A program made the position numbers and the translations under genes. Below, piece after piece: positions 9,876 through 18,925 of a stretch of DNA of 64,000 bases. How positions within the stretch are numbered: the first letter of the stretch is position 1; every line of letters starts with the position of its first letter. The notes beneath the pieces were generated by a model, which was given only the letters and a program-made list of their open reading frames with translations, was not told where the DNA came from and did not search any database. The stretch covers positions 174,485 through 238,484 of the forward strand of contig NZ_LPWF01000023.1 of the NCBI RefSeq assembly GCF_001723305.1, written 5' to 3'. This DNA is from Methyloceanibacter superfactus. GTDB lineage: Bacteria; Pseudomonadota; Alphaproteobacteria; Rhizobiales; Methyloligellaceae.

Positions 9876-9981
9876 GGGTCAGTTCCTCCGTGCTCAGTCG
9901 CTACTCTTGGCGGGTTCCCGCCTTTGTCTCCGCGCCTGATCGATACCGTCGAGGCAGCGCGCCTCTATCCGTGGCGTTCGA

Positions 9982-10548
9982 TCATTGCGCGGGGATCTCG
10001 CATACCAACGTCTCCGTCGGAGACACTGGATTCTCTGGGTCGTAAGGGACGAAGGCGGCCTTCTGCTCGTCGGTCAGCCAGTCCGCGTCCTCCGGCGAAT
10101 CTTTGTAAAAGTGACGGATCCACGCGATGGCGAGCAGCATCTCGTCCATCGTGCGCAGCGACCCTTGCGGTCCCATCTGACCTCTCGCGCCTCCGTAAAT
10201 GGTCTCGAAGAGGCCCTTGTCGGTCGTGTTCTTGGGATAGGTCCAATAATTGTCGTTTAGGCCGGGGCCGATCTTGCCTTCGCCCACATGACCGTGACAG
10301 CCGGAGCACGCCGTGAGGAACATCTCCTCGGCCTCGTGCATGCAGCTCTCAACCTGGTTGTATGGGTTGTGTCCCGTCTTCAGAAACTGCTTCACCGCCG
10401 GCGTGTCTTGCCCCTCCTTGGGCGACAGGCTGAGGTCAAGCGGCATGCCGGTGATCGTGTGGACAAGATCGATCTGCTGCGCCACGGCAAGCATTGGGAT
10501 AAACGCAAAAGCCACAACGACCGCCGCGAACTTTACAAACTTCCTCAT
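9982..10548 (-). CDS. mxaG: MxaG, cytochrome cL, electron acceptor of methanol dehydrogenase
   Basis: An exported c-type cytochrome with a single haem motif, CSGCH, near residue 90 of 188, and methionines in the ARGQMGPQGSL segment that could supply the axial ligand. The family takes electrons from PQQH2 of MxaFI and passes them to cytochrome cH. I prefer ATG at 10548 (MRKFVKFAAV), which gives a normal signal peptide, over a GTG seven codons upstream. It lies between mxaJ and mxaI in the standard mxaFJGI order. Confidence 0.94.
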   Translation of the reverse strand: MRKFVKFAAVVVAFAFIPMLAVAQQIDLVHTITGMPLDLSLSPKEGQDTPAVKQFLKTGHNPYNQVESCMHEAEEMFLTACSGCHGHVGEGKIGPGLNDNYWTYPKNTTDKGLFETIYGGARGQMGPQGSLRTMDEMLLAIAWIRHFYKDSPEDADWLTDEQKAAFVPYDPENPVSPTETLVCEIPAQ

Positions 10549-10611
10549 CTCCCGCTCGTTTCCTCTCACTTCTTATGTTGCTTCACACGCACGTCCGGTT
10601 CGCTCCGGTGC

Positions 10612-11493
10612 TTATGATTTCGTGCCGCTCGGCGGCTTGGTGGCTTCCTCGACCGGAATGCCTTCCTCGACGAGGATGTCGTGGATCTTCGGCTTCGCCT
10701 CCTTGAGCGCCGCCTCGATTTCCTCGAGCAGCTTCTCGTTGTCCTTACGGACGCCCATCGACTGATCGAAATGGAACAGCACGGGCTCGCCGTCGGTGCG
10801 GAAGTTGTTGTCGGGGACGGCCGTCATCTTGAGTTTGCCGTCGGACTCTTTGACGTAGCGCGCGACGGACGGCGCGAAGGCGATGGCCACATCGGATTTG
10901 TCGCTCGCGACGTTGCCCACCATCAGCGCGGGATCGATGCGAAGATACTGGTTGCGCGAGCTCTTGAAGTTCGTCAGCGACTTCACGTAGTTGAAGTTCT
11001 TGCTGAACAGCCCGTGCTTCACCATCATCACTTCGGCGGGGCCGCCCGGCTCGTAGCCGACATTGTCCGCCTTGGCGAGATCGGGACTGTCGAAGGCGGC
11101 GATCTCCAGCGGCGAATCGGACCGCGTCACGAAGACGTATGGCGCCCGATAATAGGGCGTGGTCGAGAGCACGCGCGGATCGCCCGTATCGACGCCGATC
11201 ACCACGTCGCAATTGTCCTTGTCGAGCTGATCGCGCACGACGTAGATCGCCGGCTTGTCCTCCCACACAAACTCGACCTTGCGGTCCATGGCCTCGCCGA
11301 GAGCCTTGGCGATGCGGTTCTCGAAGCCCTCTTCGTTGCGCATCGAGTAGGGATTTTCCTTCGCGCCGGCGCAGACTCTCAACGGCGCCTTTTCAGCGAG
11401 CGCATCGGGAACGGGACTGACGAGGAAGGCCAGAGCCGCGGCCATCGCCACCGGTGCTGCCTTGCTGAGAAGATTGGTCGTGGTTTCCATCAT
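10612..11493 (-). CDS. mxaJ: MxaJ, periplasmic solute-binding-like protein of methanol oxidation
   Basis: A 293-residue protein with a signal peptide and a type-2 periplasmic binding fold: LRVCAGAKENPYSMRNEEGFENRIAK-like start, DVVIGVDTGDPRVLSTTPYYR in the middle, and a C-terminal helix EIEAALKEAKPKIHDIL. MxaJ is needed for active MxaFI; recent work on XoxJ suggests it binds partly folded dehydrogenase. The start is ATG at 11493, six bases after AAGGA; the reading frame stays open upstream but that part has no plausible signal. It is separated from mxaF by about 235 bases containing a strong hairpin. Confidence 0.92.
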   Translation of the reverse strand: MMETTTNLLSKAAPVAMAAALAFLVSPVPDALAEKAPLRVCAGAKENPYSMRNEEGFENRIAKALGEAMDRKVEFVWEDKPAIYVVRDQLDKDNCDVVIGVDTGDPRVLSTTPYYRAPYVFVTRSDSPLEIAAFDSPDLAKADNVGYEPGGPAEVMMVKHGLFSKNFNYVKSLTNFKSSRNQYLRIDPALMVGNVASDKSDVAIAFAPSVARYVKESDGKLKMTAVPDNNFRTDGEPVLFHFDQSMGVRKDNEKLLEEIEAALKEAKPKIHDILVEEGIPVEEATKPPSGTKS

Positions 11494-11682
11494 TGTATTC
11501 CTTGCAACGCGTGCTTCTCGCGGTCGGGAGACGGATCGGCCAGGGAGTCGGCTGGGCACCTGTCCAGACTCGGCTGCGCGGATGCGCAAGCGGTATGACC
11601 TGGAGGAAGATTCGGCCCGGACATTTCGACACCTGGACGACAGCGCCACCCATGGAAAGTTCAGGGGGGAGGCAAAAGCGTC

Positions 11683-11715
11683 CCGCCAGGCCGCGAACAC
11701 ATCGCAGCCTGGCGG
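11683..11715 (-). promoter_or_regulatory. inverted repeat between mxaF and mxaJ
   Basis: CCGCCAGGC at 11683-11691 pairs perfectly with GCCTGGCGG at 11707-11715 (9 base pairs, 15-base loop), just past the mxaF stop. On the minus strand it is followed by a short CTTTTG stretch. It could stabilise the mxaF mRNA end or act as a partial terminator, which would fit high MxaF demand. The rest of the 235-base gap to mxaJ shows no gene. Confidence 0.5.
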
Positions 11716-11728
11716 AACAGTCGTCTGA

Positions 11729-13636
11729 CTAGGTCCCGTCGGTCGTGATCTCGTTCGAATACTCGTCGAGATTCACGTCGTCGGAATACGGGCTCTTGCC
11801 GTCGAGCGAGAACACCAGGAGGCCACCGCCCTGCTGCGTCCAATTCTGCAGGTTGCGGAAGGCACCCACGGCGCCCAGACCGGCGGTCGGATCCTGGAGG
11901 TCGAACACCAGACCAACACCCGGCCAACCACCGACGCCGTAGTACACACCAATGTACTGCGTGCCGTTGTGCTCGTAGGTCATCGGATAGCCGATACCGC
12001 CTGAGGGCATCTTGAACTTCCACAGAAGCTCACCGCTGTCGGCGTTACGGGCTTTGAAGTAACCGTCAAGCGTCGGGTAGAATACCAGACCGCCCTTGGT
12101 CACCATCGTGCCGCCCCAAGCTGCGAAGCGCTCCATGACGGACCACTTGTACTTGCCGGTGACGGCGCTGTACGCCTTGACCTGGCCGAGGCCGAGATAG
12201 TTGGCGCGATCGCCCTTCGGTCCCGGGTACATCGACAGGGTCGCACCGACGAAGAACTGGCCGGCACGATACGGAAGCATGAAGGGCTCCCAATCCATGC
12301 AGATGTGGTTGATGGCGAGGTAGAAGAGACCCCGCTCCGGGTCATAGGAGTCATGGGCTTGGTCGTGATAGCCCATGGCCGACGGGCAGATGTCCTTGCC
12401 CTTGTGGTCCATCCGCGTGCCGTACTCAGGGTTACGGACCGGGATGCCGGTTTTCATGTCGACATGCGTCCACACATTGACGGTGTCGTCCAAGAAGTCG
12501 GCGCGGACCAAGTCGCCGTTCACGCGGTTCAGCGTATAAATGATGCCGTTACGATCAGGATGGGTGACCAGCTTCAGGTCCTTGCCATCGACCTTCTGGT
12601 CGGAAAGCATCATCACGTTGACGCCGGCATAATCCCACTCATCGTGAGGGGTCTTCTGGTAGCCCCACTTCAAGTTGCCGGTGTCGGCGTTGCGGGCCAT
12701 GATCGTCATGGTCCACTTGTTGTCGCCAGGACGCATGGTCTCGTTCCACGGCGAGGGATTGCCCGAGCCGTAGTAGACAAGATCGAGGGTCGGGTCGTAC
12801 GCGTACCAACCCCAGTTGGTGCCGCCGCCGATCTTCCAGGCATCGCCTTCCCAGGTCGCCAGGCCAAGGCCCTTCTGACCGTATTGGGGGTTAGCCTCGT
12901 TGAAGTCGTCGCCGATACCGATCTCGTTGTCGGGACCAGTCGCGTATTTGCGCCACACCATCTCGGCCGTCTTCACGTTGTAGGCCGTGGTGTAACCGCG
13001 TACGCCAAGCTCCGCGCCGGACGAGCCGACCAGCACCGTGTCCTTGACCACATAAGGAGCCACGGTGAGCGTCGAGCCGACCTTGATGTCGGAGTTCTCA
13101 ACCTTCCAGTATTCCTCGCCAGTGTCGGCGTTGAGCGCCACCACATGGCCGTCGAGCTGGTTGGAGAGGATCAGATTGGGCGTCTTGCCCGTATCGTCGC
13201 TCGGCCAATAGGCCAAGCCACGATTGACGAGGTCGCAACAAGCCACCGCGCGGGCCGCGGGGTCCTGCTTCGGCTTGTACTGCCACTTGATCTTGCCCGG
13301 GTTGTTGAGGTCGAGCGCGTATACATTGTTCGGGAAGGAACTGTTGATGTACATCACGCCGTCGATCACGAGCGGCGTACCCTCGTGACCATTCAGCAGA
13401 CCCGTGGAGAACGACCAAGCAACCCGGAGATTCTTGACGTTCCCCGTGTTGATCTGATCCATCGTGCTGTAATTGTCAGCCGTGTAGTCGAGGCCGGGCA
13501 TTGGATAGTTCTGCGGGTCCTTCGCCAACTCAATCAATTTATCGTTGGCGACGGCCGCGGCTCCAAAGAGGCCGCTAAGGGCCAGCGCGACGCAAGACGC
13601 CGACGCAAACCCACTGATACTGAGAGATCTCCTCAT
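11729..13636 (-). CDS. mxaF: MxaF, calcium- and PQQ-dependent methanol dehydrogenase large subunit
   Basis: A 635-residue exported quinoprotein that oxidises methanol to formaldehyde in the periplasm. Hallmarks visible: the adjacent cysteines of the vicinal disulphide in [18 protein letters not shown], the PQQ-site stretch [26 protein letters not shown], and several tryptophan-docking blades such as [11 protein letters not shown] and [14 protein letters not shown]. At the metal site the motif is DEWDYAGVN: the catalytic Asp is followed two residues later by Ala. XoxF lanthanide enzymes have Asp at that Ala, so this is the calcium type, agreeing with mxaI and mxaG nearby. The signal peptide ends at AAVAN. 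Start at 13636 has GAGGG about eight bases upstream. No frame problem. Confidence 0.97.
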   Translation of the reverse strand: MRRSLSISGFASASCVALALSGLFGAAAVANDKLIELAKDPQNYPMPGLDYTADNYSTMDQINTGNVKNLRVAWSFSTGLLNGHEGTPLVIDGVMYINSSFPNNVYALDLNNPGKIKWQYKPKQDPAARAVACCDLVNRGLAYWPSDDTGKTPNLILSNQLDGHVVALNADTGEEYWKVENSDIKVGSTLTVAPYVVKDTVLVGSSGAELGVRGYTTAYNVKTAEMVWRKYATGPDNEIGIGDDFNEANPQYGQKGLGLATWEGDAWKIGGGTNWGWYAYDPTLDLVYYGSGNPSPWNETMRPGDNKWTMTIMARNADTGNLKWGYQKTPHDEWDYAGVNVMMLSDQKVDGKDLKLVTHPDRNGIIYTLNRVNGDLVRADFLDDTVNVWTHVDMKTGIPVRNPEYGTRMDHKGKDICPSAMGYHDQAHDSYDPERGLFYLAINHICMDWEPFMLPYRAGQFFVGATLSMYPGPKGDRANYLGLGQVKAYSAVTGKYKWSVMERFAAWGGTMVTKGGLVFYPTLDGYFKARNADSGELLWKFKMPSGGIGYPMTYEHNGTQYIGVYYGVGGWPGVGLVFDLQDPTAGLGAVGAFRNLQNWTQQGGGLLVFSLDGKSPYSDDVNLDEYSNEITTDGT

Positions 13637-14204
13637 ATACGAACCCTCGCGTTTTCGCTCCCATAGGTGCGGAGTCGAAGACAGCGCCCTACGCCGATGC
13701 CGGCGAATGGGTCGCCTTCCTCCGCTTCACTGTGCGCCAGGGGCTTGCAGCTTTTGCTGCCGCTAGGCCCTCGCGCAGCCGCTGGCCGAATGTTGACATC
13801 CGGCCGTATTGCGAGAAGCGAACGCCTTGCACTGCAAGCCGAACACATCTTTTGCGGTGGCTGCACTCTAGGGCTGCGTCCGACGAGGCGTCTTTGGCTC
13901 GATAGCCAGAAAGGGTGCTGGACCATTGCTCTAAACCGGCAGGGCGATTCTCGTCCGAACGGGCCAGGAGAAGTCCCCACCTGTGGCGCGACAAGTCCAT
14001 GCCATTCGCCAGATCAATCGCTGACCCGTGTCGGAATCGCAGACATGTGCTCGGGAACAAACGGCAAATGTATTGAGTGTCCCTGGCAATCCCCCCGGTG
14101 GCATCATGTGTGACACATCAACGTCGATGTCACCGGCCGCGCGCCCGGCAGCGCTCGCGCCGGTGCGTTTTGCGTGCAGCCAGAGCAGCTTAGAAATGCC
14201 GTCT
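13637..14204 (-). promoter_or_regulatory. divergent intergenic region controlling mxaF and mxaZYX
   Basis: 568 bases with no convincing gene between the divergent mxaF and mxaZ starts. It must hold the mxaF promoter and untranslated leader. One candidate operator is CTTGCA-C-TGCAAG at 13826-13838, a perfect 6-1-6 inverted repeat, with a related half site CTTGCAG near 13744. A second imperfect repeat TTGGCT/AGCCAG is near 13891. I could not place a -35/-10 pair. Binding of the LuxR-type regulator here is inference. Confidence 0.4.
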
Positions 14205-14761
14205 ATGAGATTATCTCCATTGCCCGCGGTCGCCGCTTTCGCGGCGCGTGTTCTGACGCTCGCACTTCTGGGGGTCCTCGTGCTCGGTTGCGACGATGTC
14301 ACCGAGTCCGAGACAGCCGTCACGGCCACGCCGCAAGCGTCGCGCGCTCCGGCGCTGCCGCGCATCAAATGGCTCGACGCCGATGGCGGCGTGACGCCGG
14401 AGCGGTGGCTGGCGAGCGCGGCGGCGCAGGCGGATCTCGCCGAGACCGATCCCTCCGTCGCGCCATGCATCAAGCGCTCGACGACGCCGCCAAGCAGTTC
14501 AGCGATCCGCCGCGCATGATCGCCAATCGCGCCGTGCAGCTCGAGGGGATGCTGGCCGCGCAGGGTATCGACGAGAGCGCACCGGAGCTCATCGAGACGT
14601 TGTCGCGCGCCGTCGCGCGTGCCGATCGCAAGGAAGGCTTCGGCTCCGTATGCCAGCATTATTTCTATCTGCGCCAACAAGGAGTCGGCCGCGAGGCCGC
14701 GCTCCAGCAACTCAAGGAAGCGCGTCTCGCGCGGCCCGGCAATCGTGTCCTGCATGGATGA
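14205..14761 (+). CDS. mxaZ: MxaZ-like lipoprotein preceding the methanol sensor kinase, frameshifted
   Basis: The N-terminus looks like a lipoprotein signal: a hydrophobic run to LLGVLVLGCDD, with Cys as lipidation site. The rest is helical with no known domain, for example ARADRKEGFGSVCQHYFYLR near the end. The two halves are in different frames, broken near 14460, and the span is 3n+2. It overlaps the sensor kinase start by 8 bases. The name rests on position: in Paracoccus mxaZ, mxaY and mxaX lie upstream of and divergent from mxaF. ATG 14205 is chosen for the signal peptide; ATG 14106 is possible. Function unknown. Confidence 0.55.
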
Positions 14762-16355
14762 TGTGCGCGGTCACGCCGCCGCAAGTCGACAACGGCCGAC
14801 AACCGAGAAGCTCGGCCAACTGAAGGTGGGCAAAGTGCTGAACAAGATCTGGTACGACCAAACCATCCGCACCCAACTGCTGATCGCTGTCGGCGTCATC
14901 AACCTCGTCGCACTCATCTTCGCCGGCGTGATCTGGGTCGCCAACGCGCGCCAAGCGACGCGCGTCGAGATGGAAGCCTCCGTCGACATCGCCAAGAATT
15001 TCGCGCGTGTCGCCATCTTGTCACTGGCGCCGAACGGCCAGTCGGGCGGTCTCGCCAAGAAGAGCACGCAACTCGCCAGCCGTCTCAAGATCGGCCGTTT
15101 GCGCCACGTCCGCATTTACATGGCCGACGCGCAAGGCGCGCTGGTCCAGCTTTCGCCCGAGCCCAATGCGGCGCGCGATCCGGATCGGCCGGCCGCAGCC
15201 CCCGCCTGGTTCAGCGCCTTGGTCGAGCCGGAAGTGACGCCACACACGTTGAGCGTGGTGCTGGCGGAACCGAGGGCGGGCTCCGTACTCATCGTCGAGC
15301 AGCCGGTCGCCTCCATGCCGCAGGTCTGGGACCTGGGCACCGTCGTCATCGCCGGCGAGCCGGCCGACGAGATCGCCGAAGTGTGGCACGACGTGTCATC
15401 CCTGGCGCTCGTGTTGCTGGTGCTCGATATTCTGGCGCTCGTCATGCTTTATGCCGTTCTTGGCCGCATGCTCGATCCTATGGCGAGCGTCGCCCGCGGC
15501 CTTCTGCGTCTCGAGGATGGCGACTACGCCGCCCGCCTCACCCCGCCGCGGGTCATGGAGCTCGGCGCCATCACCGAGCGCTTCAACAAGCTCGCCGAGA
15601 CTCTCGGCCGTGCCCGTGCCGAGAATGGGCGGCTCTACGGTCAGCTCATCACCGTGCAGGAGGATGAACGCCGCGAGATCGCCAACGAGCTGCACGACGA
15701 GGCGAGCCCCTGCCTGTTCGGCATCATGGCCAACGCCATGTCCGTTCAGCGCCTGACCGGCCGCCGCCGCGACAGCCGCAGCAACGACATCCGTGGCCAT
15801 ATCGGCGAGATTTTGCGGGTCACCGAGCGCCTGAAGATGATGAACCGGGTCATGCTGAAGAAGCTGCGCCCCGTCTCCCTCGGCCGTGTGGCGCTGTCGG
15901 AACTGTCCGGCGACCTGCTGGGCGAGCTGCAACGCCGCTATCCCGAGGTCGACATCACCCACTCGCTCAGGACTCGCGGCTCCCGCTACGGCGATGCCGT
16001 CGATCTCACCATTTACCGCTGCATTCAGGAGGCCGTAACTAACGCCATCCGCCACGGGAAGGCCGACATGGTCAGGGTCGATCTGTTCGAGAAGCGTGCG
16101 CCCCGCGACGGCGACGACTCCGCGAAAAGACCGACGCTGCAACTCCTGATCCAAGACAATGGCCGGGGCATCCTGCCGGACACGCCCCTCGGATTCGGAC
16201 TGACCGCTATGCGGGAACGAGTCCATGCCCTGGGCGGGTCATGCGCCATTCAGAGCGCGCCGTCGCAAGGCGCCATCCTGCGCGTGATCATCCCCATCAG
16301 CGCCGTCACCGGCGCGAAGTCCCACAAACAGTTTGAGAGAATAGAGGCATCCTAA
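14754..16355 (+). CDS. mxaY: MxaY/MoxY-like sensor histidine kinase (HisKA_3 type)
   Basis: Membrane sensor kinase: helix 1 near residue 45 (LLIAVGVINLVALIFAGVIW), a periplasmic domain of about 130 residues, helix 2 (LALVLLVLDILALVMLY), a HAMP-like linker (LRLEDGDYAARLT), a HisKA_3 helix with the phosphoacceptor in EDERREIANELHDEAS, and an HATPase_c domain (CIQEAVTNAIRHG, DNGRGI, GFGLTAMRER). This is the class that pairs with LuxR-type regulators. The start at 14754 overlaps the mxaZ end; an upstream ATG in the same frame lies inside mxaZ. The following regulator begins immediately after its stop codon. By analogy with Paracoccus MoxYX it should activate mxaF in response to C1 substrates. Confidence 0.85.
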   Translation: MDDVRGHAAASRQRPTTEKLGQLKVGKVLNKIWYDQTIRTQLLIAVGVINLVALIFAGVIWVANARQATRVEMEASVDIAKNFARVAILSLAPNGQSGGLAKKSTQLASRLKIGRLRHVRIYMADAQGALVQLSPEPNAARDPDRPAAAPAWFSALVEPEVTPHTLSVVLAEPRAGSVLIVEQPVASMPQVWDLGTVVIAGEPADEIAEVWHDVSSLALVLLVLDILALVMLYAVLGRMLDPMASVARGLLRLEDGDYAARLTPPRVMELGAITERFNKLAETLGRARAENGRLYGQLITVQEDERREIANELHDEASPCLFGIMANAMSVQRLTGRRRDSRSNDIRGHIGEILRVTERLKMMNRVMLKKLRPVSLGRVALSELSGDLLGELQRRYPEVDITHSLRTRGSRYGDAVDLTIYRCIQEAVTNAIRHGKADMVRVDLFEKRAPRDGDDSAKRPTLQLLIQDNGRGILPDTPLGFGLTAMRERVHALGGSCAIQSAPSQGAILRVIIPISAVTGAKSHKQFERIEAS

Positions 16356-17009
16356 ATGCAAGTGCTTGTTATCGACGACCATCCGATCGTGCTTGAAGGC
16401 TGCCGGCAGCTTCTGAAATTCGCCGGCGTCAAGCGCATCATCCAGACGGAAAGCCTGGCCGAAGGCTTTCGTCTCTACCGCAGCAAGAAGCCCGACGTGA
16501 TCATCGTCGATCTGGCCATGCGCACCGGCTCGCTTGGCGGCCTGTCCTTCATCCGGCGTCTGCGGCTGCACGACACCCGCACGCCGATCCTGGTGTTCAG
16601 CATGCACAACGACCCGTTCATCGTCAGCCGGGCGCTGAAGATCGGCGCCAATGGATACATCCTGAAGGACACTTCGGGAGAGGAGATCGTCAAGGCGTTC
16701 GAGCACATCCGCAGCGGCACGCCATATCTCAGCCATGAGCTCGCCTCGGAAGTAGCCTTCATGGAGGCCAGGGGGCGCACCACCAATCCGTTGCGGTCGA
16801 TCACCGTGCGCGAGCTGCAGATCCTGTCGCTGCTCGCCGAAGGCAAGCCCTACGCTCAGATCGCGGCCGACCTCCATGTCAGCTACAAGACGATCGCCAA
16901 CACCTGCAGCCAGCTGAAGACGAAACTCGGCGTACACTCTCTGCCGGAGCTGATGCGCATCGCCATCGAGTATCTGCCCTCGGCGCCAAGCAGGAGTCTC
17001 AGAGCGTAA
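16356..17009 (+). CDS. mxaX: MxaX/MoxX-like LuxR-family response regulator
   Basis: A 217-residue regulator: receiver domain at residues 1-120 with the acid pocket in VLVIDDHPIV, phosphoacceptor Asp in VIIVDLAM and the switch Lys in GYILKDTSG; then a LuxR-type helix-turn-helix (ITVRELQILSLLAEGKPYAQI, VSYKTIANTCSQLKTKLGV). It starts directly after the kinase stop (TAAATG), so the two are translated together. It is the probable activator of the divergent mxaF operon, based on the Paracoccus arrangement. Confidence 0.87.
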   Translation: MQVLVIDDHPIVLEGCRQLLKFAGVKRIIQTESLAEGFRLYRSKKPDVIIVDLAMRTGSLGGLSFIRRLRLHDTRTPILVFSMHNDPFIVSRALKIGANGYILKDTSGEEIVKAFEHIRSGTPYLSHELASEVAFMEARGRTTNPLRSITVRELQILSLLAEGKPYAQIAADLHVSYKTIANTCSQLKTKLGVHSLPELMRIAIEYLPSAPSRSLRA

Positions 17010-17130
17010 GGGTGTCTCCTCCCGGATTCCCGCCTAGATAAAGGCCCCCAGTTCGGCTACGGCATGCGCGCAAGAGCCAGCCATGCTAGGCAGGCACGCG
17101 CACGTGCGTCAGTCCGAAAGGAGTCCCGAA

Positions 17131-18179
17131 ATGTCCCTGAACATGGAAAAGCTGGAGCCCCTGCTCCATATGATGGTCGGAGAACTGGGTGCGGCCGCCA
17201 ACGCCGCGCTGGTGCTCGTCGGCGACAAGCTCGGGCTATACCGGGCTCTGGCCGAGCATGGACCGCTGGATTCGCAAGGCCTGGCGGAGAAGACCGGCAC
17301 CCATGAGCGCTATGTCCGCGAATGGCTGTCGGCGCAGGCCGCCTCCGGCTTTATCGACTATGACGAGGCGACCGGCACGTTCTCGATGACGCCGGAGCAG
17401 GCAGCCGTGCTCGCCGATGCCGACAGCCGGTTAACATGACGGGCGGCTTCTACTCGCTGGCCGCGGTGTTCGCCGACGAGCCCAAGCTGACCCGCGCCTT
17501 CCAGAGCGGCGACGGCGTCGGCTGGGGCGATCATAGCGAGTGCCTATTCTGCGGCACCGAGCGCTTCTTCCGTCCCGGCTATAAGGCGCATCTCGTCGAC
17601 GAATGGCTGCCGGCCTTGGATGACGTCACGCCCAAGCTTGCGAGCGGCGCCAAGGTCGCCGATGTCGGCTGCGGCCACGGCGCCTCCACCATTATCATGG
17701 CCGAGGCTTTTCCAAGCTCCGACTTCATCGGCATCGACTTCCATGCGCCGTCGATCGACCATGCGCGCGCCGCCGCCAACGGTCAGGGAAATTTGCGCTT
17801 CGCGGTGGCCAAAGCTCAGGACTTCGACGGCGCGGGCTTCGATCTGGTGACGGTGTTCGATGCCTTGCACGACATGGGCGACCCGGTGGGCGTCGCCTCG
17901 CATATTCGCCAGACCTTGAAGCCCGACGGCACGCTGATGCTGGTCGAGCCGCTGGCCGGCGATACGCTCGAGGACAATCTCAATCCGGTGGGACGCATCT
18001 ATTACGCCTTCTCCACCAACATCTGCGTTCCTGCCTCGCTGAACCAGCCAGTCGGCACGGCGCTCGGGGCTCAGGCCGGCGAGAAGCGTCTCACCGAGGT
18101 GCTGAAAGAGGCCGGCTTCACCCGCGTCCGCCGAGCCGCCGACACGCCCTTCAATATGATCATCGAGGCGCGCCCTTAA
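17131..18179 (+). CDS. class I SAM-dependent methyltransferase with N-terminal winged helix, frameshifted
   Basis: About 349 residues. The first 100 form a winged-helix dimerisation domain (ALVLVGDKLGLYRALAEHGP, THERYVREWLSAQAASGFI) typical of small-molecule methyltransferases. The C-terminal Rossmann domain has motif I VADVGCGHGAS and the post-I acid in FIGIDFHAPSI. The frame breaks near 17430: restoring one C turns the sequence into DSPVNMTGGFYSL, the expected continuation, and the span is 3n+2. RBS AAAGGAG precedes ATG 17131. The substrate cannot be told from sequence. It lies downstream of mxaX but with its own gap of 120 bases. Confidence 0.82.
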
Positions 18180-18187
18180 GCGTCCTG

Positions 18188-18224
18188 ACAAAAAAAGGCC
18201 GGGCCCGTGTTTCCGGGTCCGGCC
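18188..18224 (-). terminator. intrinsic terminator of the secreted-protein gene
   Basis: GGCCGGGCCCG and CGGGTCCGGCC form a strong stem around a short loop; on the minus strand it is followed by seven U residues. It ends transcription of the gene at 18261-18662 and also separates it from the convergent methyltransferase. Confidence 0.8.
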
Positions 18225-18260
18225 AAGGTTGCAGGCGGGGGTAGAGGAGAAGTTCAGGCG

Positions 18261-18662
18261 TTAGCCGCCGAGGCGCGCGGTGCCGGAGCGGCCGTCATTG
18301 CGCACCCAGCGCACGGCGTTGCCGTTCTGGCTGAGCTTGTAGCAATAGGTGCGGCCTTCCATCCAACTAGACCATTTCTGGCAGAGCTGGTCGTCGGCGA
18401 TCCACCACTTGCCGTGATCCGAGGAGCCGTCGCCGCGGGAGAAGGCGGCGGCGACCGTGCCCATGCTGCCCTTCATCGTGCCGCCGGCGCGATACTGGAT
18501 CGGCAGCTCGAACCCGGAAATCTTGAGATAGACGGTCTTGCCGGTCACGGCGCCGCGCAGGGCGTCGCCCGCAAGCGCGGTCTCCGCGGCGTTGGCGGCG
18601 AGGGGGGTGCCGAGCGCGAGCGTGGCACAGGCGGCGGCGGTCATGAGTGCGGTCTTCAACAT
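18261..18662 (-). CDS. small secreted protein of unknown function
   Basis: A 133-residue protein with a signal peptide ending at ANAAE. The mature part is a small beta-rich domain with a cysteine pair (DDQLCQKWSSWMEGRTYCYKL) and several Trp and Gly residues. The region WWIADDQLCQKW...CYKLSQNG resembles uncharacterised small periplasmic proteins common in Rhizobiales. The start at 18662 has GGAGG eight bases upstream, which decides against the upstream ATG. Monocistronic, with its own terminator. Confidence 0.7.
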   Translation of the reverse strand: MLKTALMTAAACATLALGTPLAANAAETALAGDALRGAVTGKTVYLKISGFELPIQYRAGGTMKGSMGTVAAAFSRGDGSSDHGKWWIADDQLCQKWSSWMEGRTYCYKLSQNGNAVRWVRNDGRSGTARLGG

Positions 18663-18925
18663 CGGAGCAACCTCCATTTTGATGCGCCCTCCTCACGAGT
18701 GGCGCGGGCTCTATTGGGAGAGCGGAAGCAACCCCCCGCTCGTGTCAGGATGCTGTTTTCGCAAATCCCGGCTGAACCGAAGCTGAGGGCCCCGTTCATC
18801 TGGCATTCACGGGAAGAACGCCGGGAAACTGGGGTTTTCGTGATCGGTGGCGCCTTGCAATTGACACCGAACGCGGTCTTAATTCGCCGACAGGAGCATC
18901 GATCATCCAAACTTCGGAGAGAAGA

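Noticed and set aside
11729..13636. First thought: lanthanide-dependent XoxF methanol dehydrogenase
   Set aside because: The metal-site motif is DEWDYAGVN with Ala, not Asp, at the diagnostic position, and mxaI (small subunit) plus mxaG and the RSACKLD genes follow. It is MxaF.
2612..13636. Frameshifted mxa genes considered as a decaying, non-functional cluster
   Set aside because: Every broken gene keeps its catalytic or structural motifs on both sides of a single-base slip and gene overlaps remain exact, which fits sequence error better than loss of function.
12305..13666. A 453-codon plus-strand open frame opposite mxaF
   Set aside because: Antisense shadow of mxaF.
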